Source of the DNA: Capsicum annuum
Lineage: Eukaryota > Streptophyta > Magnoliopsida > Solanales > Solanaceae
Length of the DNA: 64,000 bases
Direction of reading: 5' to 3'
Assembly (NCBI RefSeq): GCF_002878395.1
Contig: NC_061114.1
Location: 143,937,167-144,001,166, forward strand
Shown: positions 45,896 to 57,514 of the stretch, in pieces
How the letters are laid out: each line of letters begins with the position of its first letter
How positions within the stretch are numbered: position 1 is the stretch's first letter
Program-made: the position numbers and the translations under genes
The notes under the pieces: model-generated
The model's database searches: none
Told to the model about the DNA's origin: nothing
What the model saw: only the letters and a program-made list of their open reading frames with translations

Positions 45896-47792
45896 TGTCA
45901 CAACCCAAAGATAGGGCTAGTCATGATGGGTAATCTCAGTCCCACTATAGGCCAGAGATAACCCCTTTAGCCTTACCACATGAGTATATAAATTTAAATA
46001 GTAGAAGTCAACAAAATGTAATAATATAAGGGATAGATAAAACAAATAAATGTTTAAGAATCATAACCAACAACTATTCTACACTTATCTGCAAAAGCTT
46101 CTAAAGAAAGAACACTAAACTAAGTCAGAAGATGCCTCCAACTATGACAAAAGGAATCCAAAAGTACTAAATAAGTAATTGAATCAATAAAATGATCGAC
46201 CTTTCATGATATGGAGGCTCACAAGTTCACATCAGATGCACATAAATACAAAATCACCCAATGATGCACCAGAGCAATAGTAAACCCTTTTGACCCTACA
46301 TCATGAAATGGTGTAGCTTCTAGGAACGGTCAGTGAGGTAAGCATTGACATGTAACCTAAAAAAAGTGATAAAATAATGACAATGTCAAAAATAGTAAAA
46401 ACTAGATGCAAAACTTTCACTTATACATATATAGGATGTCGGGATTGGGACAATAGTCATAAATATGAGATTTTAAACCATTAACCTGAACTGTGTAACT
46501 TGCTCTAACCTAATAGCACCCAGGGGCTATATGGGTTCAAATCCCCCTGCTAAAAGGGCCCCATTATGTGTTAGCATATTAATCGAGGAAATTGAAGGAA
46601 TGTCTAAAGACGCCAAGGATCTAATCATCCCATAATATAATGTGTGAACTAAGAACATAGTCAAATAGACCCCTAAGCCTGCAAACATGGTTTCCAATGT
46701 TAGTTCCTTCAAGACTACACCTTCACAGTAAGCTACATAATCCCCTTTAAGCCCAAATTAAAATAGTTTGCACACATAAACCCAACCATTAACCTACTAG
46801 TCTTATATTAAGGTATTTACCACTTGGTATCATCATACCAATTATGCTTGTAGGCTTATATAAGTATGCCATTCCAATCCATGTAACCATTTAATCCCAT
46901 GTTCCTTTTAAAAATCCAATCCATGGCCACCAAATATCTTTCAAATCTATTTTATCAATTTATCCATTAATGCAATTTATAGGTTCATAAGTTAGTTGAA
47001 TTATGCAAATATCCATGTTCAAAAACCAAATATACAAAGTCGGGTAGGGTAAAAGATATTACCAAGCAAAAAAGTCATAAATTTAGGGAAACCTATGTTC
47101 CCTATTCAAATTCTCACACAATGCACCCATTTAGTACCAAACCATTATTAATGAATAAGTCATCAACTTTAAACAAGGGAAAGTAATTCAAGTAATTCCA
47201 ATAAAAACCCCTCAACCCAATTTCAAAACCATCAATTTAAATCATATGAATAATGAGTAAATTAATGCGATATTGTAAAATTAATGTCAATATGAGATAC
47301 ATGCCTGAAATACACATGAAATTGAAGAAAATTTGAATTTTAGTTCTTGGATGGTGAATCCTCTAAAAAACCCTTGATTTTTCTTCGGTTTTGAGTTTAA
47401 GAGAGAAAAAATGGAGTTTGATCCTTTGAAGATAAAGGGAATGACGTTATTTATGTTCAAAAGTATTGTAAAAGGTAAAAATACCAAAAGCTCTTCACTC
47501 CAGGTAGAAAAATAAAACTAGATAATTCATACATAGGAGCATGGAAAACCTTTATTATGTAGGGTAGCCTCTATGTCACACTTTTATCATAGAGGATAAC
47601 CTCTGTGGCACACGATTATGGCGGAGGCACACTACCTTGGAGTTCGAAAATAGCCCTAAAACCCCTTTGAAAAAATTGGAACATTCCCAAAACTTTATTT
47701 TAACATCCTTAAACATAATTCAAGCCAAAAATTTACATTACGAATAAGGGAGAGTCAAAAATAAAATTGTTAAAATTTTGTTGGGTCTTAGA
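45896..47792 (-). repeat. LTR2, minus copy with PPT on one side and PBS on the other
   Basis: 1,897 bp matching LTR2 at 22,964 in reverse. The 3' end is TTGTGACA at the low coordinate; the 5' end TCTAAGACCC at the high coordinate shows TG changed to TC. The low side has PBS and gag, so it acts as a 5' LTR. The high side has a polypurine-like stretch and an integrase end, so it also fits a 3' LTR. This is the pattern left when two copies recombine or sit in tandem. Confidence 0.75.
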
Positions 47793-48964
47793 TTAACCCA
47801 CCATTGGATAGTTCATCTTTGAATGAGAAGTTAGGATCTTTTAGAATGATAATAGCATGAGAACATCAGAGTAAAGAAAAAATATCAAAAAATAATGTGA
47901 GGGAAATGAAATTCATACCTTAAGCACTTTCTTCGGGGAACAAGAATAGGTAGTTGTCTTTCATATCTTCCTATGTAGCTTATTCTACATTTTCCTTTCT
48001 CCAAAGAACCTTCATCTAAGCTACATCCTTGGTCCTCTATATATGAACTTGCCTATCTAATATTTCCACCATGACATCCACATAAGACAGTAAATCCAAT
48101 ACACAAAAATCCTTAACCGACACTATTAAAAAAGGTCACCCACATACTTTTTTGGCATAAACACATAGAAAATGGGATGAATAGAATAAAAACTCAATGG
48201 TAAAGATAATTCATATGTGATATTCCTTTTTCTCCTAAAAATATGATATAGACCAACTTAATGGGAATGGAGTTTTCCCTTTTTCCCAAATATCATAACT
48301 CATTTTATTTGACAAACCTTCAAAACTAATTAGTCACTAACCTCAAACTCCAACTCTCTCTACCTCACATCTACATAAGACTTTTGGAGACTTTGAGAAG
48401 TCTTAAGTCTTTCTCTAATCACTTTTACCTTCTCCATGGCTTGGTGAATCGGGTCAGCACCAAATAACCTAGTCTAACCTACCTCAAACCACCTAATAGG
48501 AAACCTAAACCTTCTACCTTAGAGAGACTCAAAAGGAACCATTTGAATGCTAGAATGTTAACTATTGTAGTAATTAAAACTAAATTAGAGTCAAATGGTC
48601 AACTCGACTTCCCTTAAAATCAATCACAAAAGCCCTTAGAAAATCTTTCAATATCTAAATAGTATGCTCTGCTTGCCCATCCATTTGAGGGTGGAAAGCG
48701 ATAATAAGGTTCACCAAGGTATCCGAACCTCTTTGAAACAAGCGCTAGCGGTAAGAAGAGAACTGCATACCTAGTTTTACAATAATGGATATTGACTTTC
48801 TATGCAATTTAACTATCTCGTGAATGAACAACTTAGCATAATCCTTTTTAGAGTAGTTAGTTCTCACAGGTAAGAAGTTAGAGAACTTAGTCATTCTATC
48901 CACATTGAAACAAATAGAAGTTGCATTAAGTAATAACCACCAACCCAAATTTTGTAGAAGTTGT
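47793..48964 (-). pseudogene. Integrase end and polypurine tract
   Basis: On the minus strand: NATSICFNVDRMTKFSNFLP then VRTNYSKKDYAKLFIHEIV (48,745-48,948; first catalytic Asp kept, the second region reads IVKLGMQF instead of SDRGAQF). FHPQMDGQAEHTI-like residues follow at about 48,690 (the Glu is kept), then the chromodomain-like VLWRKENVE-AT...YLFLFPEE at about 47,935-48,030. CTTCTCATTC-type text and AATGGTGGGTTAA then precede LTR2 at 47,792. It is cut on the high side by an LTR5 piece. The gene is dead. Confidence 0.75.
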
Positions 48965-50210
48965 TAAGAGTATGAGTAAAATTGCATTGAACTACTTTGA
49001 AAATAATTGCATGATGTAAAGAGATTATGGAAACATGACTGTTTGATTTAATGAACATAGCGAGTTTTTTTCAAAAGATAATGGATGTGTAATGGACTGA
49101 TGATGTTACCTTGTAACTGTAGTTTGTATGATCATACCAACAGTATATTCTTAAATGTGTATTATGGTTCAATGAATGGGAATGTGTGATAAATTTTTTA
49201 TGGGGCTTAAAGAGGGTTGTGTAGCTGGACCATGAAAGTAGTGTTCTGGAGCAACCAATACTAGAAACTGCATTTGCTAATGCGGAGGTCTAAATATCCT
49301 GGGGTTCGAGTCACCTTACATTTGATGGGGTAGGTTTAATCCACCTTTACTATATAATTGGGAGATTTTAGTCCCCCATATTACATTATATGATTGGGTT
49401 CTTAAGTCACCTTTAGTGTATGATTGGGAGGTTTGAGTCCCCTGTGCATATATATAAGATGATTCTCCAATTCATGCAACTGCACATACTGTGGCCCAAC
49501 TAGGGGGTGAGAGCTAGGGCCCATATAGCCCGTGGGTACTGTTATATGACGGTTAAGCTACACAATCTAGGCTAATGAATTAAATTTCATGTAAACCTTG
49601 TTCCCTATCCCTGCAATTTACATAAGCATATATATATATATATATACATGTATATATATATGTGAACATGTACATTCAATTGAATTGGATTTGAATTTCC
49701 ATTACTTTATCCTTATCCTTGTGTTACATGATAGTGATCAACCTACCTACCATCTCCGAATATTGTATCCCTACGCCATATAGGGTCCAAAGGCAATTTT
49801 ACTTTTTTGCATAGTGTTAACTGGATTGACTCAGTTTATCAATCATTTGCGGTGAAGTGGTGAGCTTACATTCTCCAGAATACTTGATCATTCCATGGAT
49901 TTCCTTTCATAAACTAGAATTAAAGAGTTCACATTAATATTATCATTGTTATTTTATTGATATACGTGGGGTAAGTCCTGACATTGGTTGTTTTCGGATT
50001 AGTAGAGGCTTTGTGGGTAAACCTGCGGATTGAGTATTGATGTTGACATTATTAGATATCTTTAAGTTCATTACTTTCCAATCTTGTTATATATTTGTAA
50101 TTTAGTTTCTGGTAGGTGTTATGTTCTGTGTTGATTAGGCAAAGGCGGTGGTCTCTGGTCCTCGATGGACTTGGGATACCCATCACAGCCAAGCCCTGGT
50201 TCAAATAGTG
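48965..50210 (+). repeat. LTR5 fragment (3' half)
   Basis: Plus-strand match to 38,460-39,422, including 'ttgcataatttgaaaatc'-type text, 'gatgttaccttg', 'tgtgtattatggttcaatgaatggg' and the end 'gggatacccatcacagcc' to GTGAC. It retains the part missing from the 3' LTR at 38,965, like the 5' LTR. The 5' half is absent where it meets the integrase relic. A long (TA)n tract lies at 49,627-49,662. Confidence 0.7.
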
Positions 50211-51639
50211 ACTGTTATACATAAATAAATGAATAGAATTGAAAGGATAACATGATAATCATACATTCATAACTACTAAATTGGCTAAGCTAATACGTGC
50301 GGTAAAGTAAATAACCCCATGCAAGCCCGCATAATCCTGGAGAGTACAATCAAGAAAGGTAAAGCACCAATTAACCACAATTTATCAATTACCACTTTAT
50401 AACAAAGAATTCATCTATTGTATACCATATCAGGAGCAACCCTCAATTCCACCCTCGAACTAAAACTCACATTACCAATATCATTAACAATTGTGGGACT
50501 TAAGCCAAAACTCATATTATCAATACCATAAGTATTTCTGGACTCAAACTAGAACTCATAATTATAAACCACATTAATGAGCTATATTGGTGAGACATTT
50601 CAATAAAAAAACCCAATAGATTATACCAGTAAATCATAACTATTGTCCATCCCCTACTTATAATTATAAACCGAGTAAGGAATTAAATTCGCAAGTGTCA
50701 CCCATAATCATTTATATAAGCTATATTACTGTCTGTATCTGAATCCTATACCAATACTAATATTCACAAAAATATTACTAAGTGTATCCAAAATTCATTT
50801 TAATAACCATATCTATAGATCACCTATGTTATCTAAAGGTTGTTAAATGCATCTATATGCCACATCATTTCTATGAGCCATATTATGTATATATATCTAT
50901 TTATGTTGTATCATATCGATAAGACACATTTTATCTATAATCCATATCATACCCACGAGCCATATTACATATAAACTTAAGCCATATCTATACCTATGAG
51001 CCATATTATATATTTACATAAACAATATCATCCATATAAGCCATTAACCCTTAATCATACCGATATCTAAAACATTAAGAATATCAATAGGCAAAGATAT
51101 TAATCATAATCAGAAGTCAGACACACATTCATAAGTCATAAATCATAATAGTAGATTATACCATTAGTCACACATGAGTGAAAAATCATTACTAGTACTC
51201 AGAAATTGCATCCATCAGTCCATACCAAACTAACATACTAAACATTCATATTCAACCCTCTCAAGTCTCAAACAACCCTTTATAAGATTATATCTTATGT
51301 AAATGAGCCTGTGAGGTGATTAAAAATATTGGCCTAAGGAGGCATGAAGGAGCCCACTCCTAATCCCTAATTATTTTCTTATGCAATTTCTCCCTCGGCT
51401 AGACTAAGGTATCTAAGTTCATCCGCAGATATCAAGTATCCATAATTATCCCTATGATATGAGTCCTACAAAGACATGATTAATTAAGGTGATACTACAT
51501 ATAATGATAAAAACTAGGTAAATTCCATTAATTTAAGAAATTAAGAACAATTCTACCCTAACATAAGTAACTACGCGATTTCACCTACCTTGAGTAATTA
51601 AGCCATTTCCATTCTTATTGGATACCATGAATGTCATGA
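50211..51639 (-). repeat. LTR3 fragment, reverse orientation
   Basis: Third reverse or forward match to LTR3, close in wording to 43,130-44,590 (for example 'aattggctaagctaatacg', the sub-repeat zone at 50,870-51,045, and 'tgcaatttctccctcggc'). It is cut at both ends: by the LTR5 end at 50,210 and by an LTR5-like terminus at 51,641. No genes. Confidence 0.7.
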
Positions 51640-51640
51640 A

Positions 51641-51720
51641 CCAAACTAGGGCCTATATATCATAGGTATATCAAGTCCCACAGGGATCGGAGATTAGCCT
51701 CTTCTTCTAATCTAACCTAC
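51641..51720 (-). repeat. Terminal piece of a Del-type LTR, reversed
   Basis: ATGTCATGAACCAAACTAGG followed by reverse-read 'gatccctgtgggacttgatatacc' corresponds to the 3' terminus of LTR5-like repeats (compare 39,370-39,422 and 50,150-50,210 in reverse). How far it extends to the right is unclear. Confidence 0.5.
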
Positions 51721-51799
51721 TTATCTGATGTTTCGTTGTATTTATGCACTCTAGTGTTGCTTTCCTATCTTAGTTAGCCTTATTTTGAGGACTTATTGA

Positions 51800-53128
51800 G
51801 CGATTAATGTGTTGATAATTATATAAATAAGTATATATGTGTTAATTTAGTGAATTAAAAGGTCTAAATGTGTTTTCAAGAATGTTTGTACATAATTGGC
51901 TCATTTAGAGTTCAACTGAGAAAACTTGTTTTACTAGCTTGAGCTAGGTGTTGTTTAAGCCTATCATTAGGCATTCTAATATGTTTAATGAGTTTCTAAT
52001 TTTTAAAATTTGTAATTATATATGGAAAAACTTTTTTGTAATATGCGAAGTACAACTGAAATAAGTCAAGAGTAAAAACATGAGTTAAAGATCAATGTGG
52101 GGAAGACTAGTCTTAGCTTGTGTTTTTAGTTAATTGTTGTGAATGTTGTGCTATTTTGAGCTCTAATATTTAGTGATTGATCATTTAGGAAACTTGGTGA
52201 GTTTATTATGGTGATATATTGATGAAATTCAAGCTTCAAATTTTTTGGAATCAATGCCAAAAGGCAAAGGATGTAAGGAGAAACACTAAGAAGAATATAT
52301 GTGTCAGGAGACAAATTCCAGTGAGCCTACGCACTTTGGATGTGACTCTGCACTCCCTACATGCAATTTCCAATGTCCTGCATGGCTCAGTACATGATAT
52401 ATGTAAATATTAACGTTGCTTAACCCCTAGGCAGCCACCAACATGATGCCGACCATTTACCACAAATGGCTTAATTGGTCTATTTTAAATAGGACTTGTT
52501 GCACTTATTCTATGACTCTTAGATATCTTTGGGAACTTGAGGAGGCTGATACACACGTTTTTTAGGGTTTATATTCTTTAAATTTAGATTTTTCATTTAT
52601 TTAATCATGTATTCATGAATTTTGGACTATGATTATGTCGATTAGTGGCTAAACGCCCCCTTTCAGGGGTTAAGGCCAAGAACATGTTTGCTATTGTTAT
52701 GAATTAAGTTTGTTTCAATTACTTATCATATTTGGTTGTATGTTCATACTTGTATTAAGTTTTTTAAGATTGAAAGGTTAGAGGTCGGGAGACCATGATC
52801 ATGCGATAAAACCTACGAATTAATAACCAAGATAAGAAATATAACGAATGAAGTTCAATAGCATAGTATTATTGTTCAAATTTCCTTAACCCTAGGCTTT
52901 CATCCATTGATTGTCTTAAGTCTTTGTTTTTCGAATGTTTACTTTACAATTTGTTTATTACTTTTAAAACTCTATCGGTTATGTTGCACTATTCTAATCT
53001 TAATTGTTGAACTAGAATTTGATAGCTACTTAACACTAGTCCCTGTGGGATAGATACTTGGCTTATGAAAGGGCCACTATATTATTTAGTGGGACCACAT
53101 ACATTTGCGTCTACGCTTGGGTGCAATA
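51800..53128 (+). repeat. 5' LTR of a second Athila-type element (start uncertain)
   Basis: The right end is fixed by the PBS at 53,135. The LTR includes 'ctagtccctgtgggatagatacttggc', the lineage's end-region phrase, and the hairpin-like 'cgccccctttcaggggttaagg' at 52,657. The left end lies somewhere between 51,720 and 51,850; I could not place a TG with confidence. The open frames inside are not genes. Confidence 0.6.
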
Positions 53129-53152
53129 AGTTTTTGGTGCCATTTCTGGGAA
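53129..53152 (+). other. Primer-binding site, Athila/Tat type
   Basis: AAGTTTTTGGTGCCATTTCTGG continues as GAA. The family pattern is TTTTTGGCGCCGTTGCCGGGGAA, with C-to-T changes here (GGTGCC, ATTTCTGGGAA). Confidence 0.75.
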
Positions 53153-53229
53153 TTTGTAATTTTGCAACTATTTTATTTTTAGTTTTACTCTTTAGATATC
53201 TTAGTTGATTTACGCTTGGTATTGGTTTT

Positions 53230-54280
53230 GTATATGCAGAAAATAGGTTTAAAGGCTAGTAAGCTGGCAAGGGATAGGGATTTTGTTTAACCAAGCCCTA
53301 AATCCGAGCAACACTTCCATCAACAAAAGAGAGAAGCAATCCTTCTCCCTTGTATTCTGCAAATTGAATAAGATCAAGTCAATCTTGCTCTCATGGTTGT
53401 AGAAAAACCAGCCCGCAGGACAGTTCGAGAAGTGCTAATCCCACTTTCGACAAATATGACCTCCCCTTTTCAGAAATCAGCCATTGGAGATAGTTTTGAG
53501 CGGAAGCAGTGGACAGTTTATAAGGCTTTCACATGAAGATCCACAAGTCAACTTGAGGAATTTTCTGTAGAACAGTGACACATTCATCCCCACGTATGTG
53601 TCAACTGACTAAGTTAGGCTGATACTATTCCCCTTTCCCCTTTTAGTGGAAGTGAATATATGATTGAATACAGAGGGGAAAATTTAATCACTACCTGGGA
53701 TGACTTAGCCCGTAGATTCCTTATCAGATTCTTACTATTTTGCAAGACTGCGAGACTTTGCATTGATATTGTGTTCTTTAAACAAAAGCCAAATGAGAAT
53801 TTATATCGAGCTTGGGAGCGGTTCAAAGCTCTTCTTAGGGACTGTCCACACCATCAGCATTCCAATGAGGTATTAACTCATACTTTTGTTGAGGCACTTG
53901 ACCATAACACAAATATTTTTAGATTTAGCTGCATGTGGCTAAGATTTGGGATTGACATATGTTGAGCTACATACATTGTTGAACAAATTGCACAAGGTAA
54001 TCGTGAGTGGCATTTGGACTTAACGAGTGCTACAAAGAAGGTTTTTGGTATGTCGGAGGTCGACCATTTTACTCCCTTATTCGCTCAGCCTGCTGCTCTA
54101 CAGAATGAAATAAGAAATATGAAGTTGGGGGTTACACTACTTGCAGCCAAAATTAATGCTAGTTTAACAGACTGCAGGTTTGTGTGAGCTTTGTTGTAAT
54201 AATGGGCATTCAACGACTATGTGTGCTGCCAGTCCTGAGTTTGTGATGTTTGTGGGCAATGCTTATTGGCCAAATTCTGG
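53230..54280 (+). pseudogene. Athila-type Gag, 5' part, cut by LTR4
   Basis: After an N-terminal part (EKPARRTVREVLIPLSTN, about 53,400) comes the capsid core at 53,660-53,965. It has ITTWDDLARRFLIRFLLFCK, then a FKQKPNENLYRAWERFKALL-like run and DCPHHQHSNEVLTHTF, classic Athila wording ('ESLYEAWERFKELLRKCPHHG'). Further on are CELCCNNGHSTTMC (C-x2-C-x4-H-x4-C, with an extra residue) and FVGNAYWPNSG at 54,247-54,280, where LTR4 starts. Frameshifts and stops are present. The rest of the element must lie beyond the right edge, on the other side of the LTR4 element. Confidence 0.8.
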
Positions 54281-57011
54281 TGACACGCCCCAAACTTTTG
54301 GCTATACCGTATGGGAACCTTAAGCACACATGTACTGGAGGTCGCCTTGTAACCCAACCAAAACCCCTCTTCACATCATAGGAGTTGAACAAACTCAAAT
54401 TGACAAATTAAGATCACCGAATAATATTATAAGTCAACATTAGATTCATGTAATAACTACTCCTTCCCAAGCTCACAGTTGTTACCAATACATTTATATG
54501 AAAACAAAGTCAATAAATGTATGTGACGGGACAAGCCCCCGACTATAGCCAACCCAAGCCTTAAGAGACTAAGCCTAAAGATAAGGACTAAGAAATAAAT
54601 GCCTTTCATATATAAGGAATCTCACCCCTTCAAGTCAATGCACGAATAGCCCGATCGTGTAATCACTTTGTAGGAAAAGAAGAAGATGCTCCAACACCTA
54701 CGTCTCATAGGGACATAGCGTCTGAAGATAGTTACTAGTTGGAATGCTAGCATGCAACTAAAGGATAAGTGATAAGATAAACCATCAATCAATAACAATT
54801 CCATATACATATATAGATCACAGTCCAACATATTTATACACTTATCCATAAAAAAAGATATAGCCCATGCTAGTCAAGATATCAAGGTTCGACACCATTC
54901 TTAAGTATTCATTCATTAGGTGACAAGTGGAGGACTACAACGTTACACACTTATAGATTTATCATGATCTATACACCAAGGATTTTTCCACATTAACATT
55001 ATCATTAGACCGGGCACTTTACCCATGTCCAAACATTAATTATGATAAGGGCTTTAACAACACACACCATCGTTCAAACATGGAACTTTAGCCATACATA
55101 TTCATCATTCAAACAAGGGACTTTAGACACACAAATTCATCTATGCATGGTACTCCAAACTCATGCCAGTTTGTTAGACAAGTGACTGTAGCAGTATACC
55201 TTATTTGAACTTTACCACAAGCTTCTTCATGAGGCGAGGTACTTTGACCTCAAGAGCTCTTCTTAAGCAACGGACTTTACCTTAGCATTCACATTGACTG
55301 ATGGACATTAACTCAAAGCCATATCGTGGGGCATGGGACTTTGATCTCAATCAATTATGTAAGGCAGGGGAATTTGACCTCAAGCCATCACAACTATCAT
55401 TAGTTTTCATTTGGGACTTTACCCTCTTTTCTATGCATCAAAATATATTCTATACAACATTTAGGGACTTTAGACGTTTAGCCAATTCAACACTTAACAA
55501 GACCTCATGGTCATTATGGGATCCTTCATTGCTCAACTATCTCAATAGGCCAATGCCCTCATACCATTCGTCACACATTTCTTTTTACGGTCCTCAAGAC
55601 CCTCACAGGACATTCACATTCTAGTAGCATTCTCATACTATACTTTAGTTTGATACACTATTAAAGTTCATCTTGATACTATGGGACTTCGACTCTCTGT
55701 TGGTCATTTAGAACAACAAGGTTATCATCACACCTTACATGACTCACCATATTCTTATCATAATATTTATCAAACATTCATACTCATTGGGTAATTTTCC
55801 TAGTTCAACACATCATCAACAATGTAGACAATTCACTTAGATATTTTCACTCATAAACACCTTTTGTGCATACTTATATCAAGGTCATTTTCATGGTAGA
55901 TATCATCAAGAATAGGGTTACTCAGGTACCTCATGTTAAACAAAATACATCAAGTTTCCAAATATGCAATCTACCATCAACAACATGTATCAACACTAGT
56001 ATAAGCAAGAATCATCATTATTCATTATTAGGTAGTAAAACCCTTTTAATTTGATTCAAAACCACCATGTACACTTACTAATTCAAGTGTGAAATACATT
56101 GGTTTAGATTTATTTAAAGAGATGAACAGATACATGCCTTAAAAAATATAACACACCAACAGTCCTGACTCTTTCTTCTTGCCACAATATGAGCACCTTC
56201 AAACCCTAGCCTCCAATCTTGCTTCAAGAGCCTTTAGAGTGTTTTGGAGTGTTTATGTCTTGTAAATGAAGACTTAGGAGGCTACAACGCCTTATATAGT
56301 CAGAGTTTTTATGGTTTTATGCCTGTGAAAATACAAAAGGGTTCTTTCTTAAAAACTGGAAAGTCTACATGTGCAGGGGTACGACCCCTCCTTACGGTTC
56401 ACATAGCATTCGTAACCTAGGATATGAGTGGTACCCTAACTGATACCATAGGACACTCCTAGGACAACCATACTATTTTGGGGATGAAAGATAACCCTTG
56501 AGTCATAACAAAGGGTATGAATCATGTCCTAATCGTGATCTTGTTCCATAATCAAAACAATCCATTTATTTTAAGATTTTACTGTATACGGTTGAGTAGC
56601 ATATGACTCATATGCATTGGTTACGACCAAGGATGGTCTTGTTGTGTTGGAGGTAGTATACTACCCTAAAATTCCATCTAGGGTATGAAATGGGAGAGGA
56701 ATAAGACTATAATTCATGACTAAAGGTATGACTCAAGCCCTTCAATCTGACCATACCAGAGACATCCAAAGTTGTTGTTCTCTCAAGGGTTCAAGTCTAG
56801 GTGGTTCAATTCTCCTCCCCCCCCCACCTCTGACCATTCATACTCAAATGAGAGGTGAGGAAAGCATAAACAAAAGTCAACACACCAACCTACATCAACC
56901 AACCCTTAGAAAAGTTAGGAAGAAGCACACCACAAGGACACAACACGACACATATCATGATTATCACCAATCAGCCAAAATTTTTGCAAGGCCACATTCT
57001 TGGGTGTTTTA
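54281..57011 (-). repeat. 3' LTR of the LTR4 element
   Basis: 2,731 bp from TGACACGCCCC (3' end in reverse) to TTGGGTGTTTTA (5' end, TG to TA). It matches 62,423-64,000 throughout. From 54,990 to 55,460 an imperfect word 'gggactttaNcc' returns about ten times at 30-60-bp spacing. C9 stands at 56,817-56,825. No gene; the open frames in it have no family likeness. Confidence 0.85.
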
Positions 57012-57027
57012 TTCTCCCCCACTTAGG
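57012..57027 (-). other. Polypurine tract of the LTR4 element
   Basis: Reads CCTAAGTGGGGGAGAA on the minus strand, directly before the LTR start. It is unbroken and has the same form as at 37,496. Confidence 0.85.
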
Positions 57028-57514
57028 ATCATTCGACCGTGAATGATATGTAAGACGAGCTCATTCTTAAGTTTAAACATTAGCACTCATCAAAAAAATC
57101 TCCCCAAAATTAAGGAGATGACACACAACAAGGATACAGTTCAACATATAACACTTTCATCATCAATCAACTATTTCATTTCATTTGTCTCGAAACTCTA
57201 ACCCATCACTTATAAAACACTTATTCATTTCACTACTTAGGGACTCCAACCATCAACTCATAAAATATATAGAGAAACTCAAAGAATTAGGACTTTACTC
57301 CATTATCTATCAATAACATGAATCAACTTAAGGCATTAGGGATCAAAACCCATCACAATAAGAGCACACATAATTTCAAAGGATTAGGGACTTGAACCCC
57401 TTTCCTAATAAGACACAATTCAATTCACATATTGTGAACTTTAATCCATCACCTAAGAAAGACATAGACCAAATTAAGGAGATCAACACATACCTCTATC
57501 ACAAGCTTCCAACT
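57028..57514 (-). other. 3' untranslated region of the LTR4 element
   Basis: Nearly 490 bp between the integrase end and the PPT, without coding support. Repeated phrases of the type 'gggacttgaacccc' (57,385) recall the motif of the LTR, so it may have expanded from the same sequence. Confidence 0.5.

Noticed and set aside
49620..49665. (TA)n tract as a possible replication or matrix-attachment element
   Set aside because: Similar microsatellites occur at 24,100 and 43,840 inside LTRs and fit simple slippage. Nothing else supports a role.
55301..55624. 107-codon open frame on the plus strand
   Set aside because: It is in the LTR4 repeat zone and antisense to the element. The frame arises from the repeated 'gggacttta' words and is not kept in the copy at 63,420-63,720.
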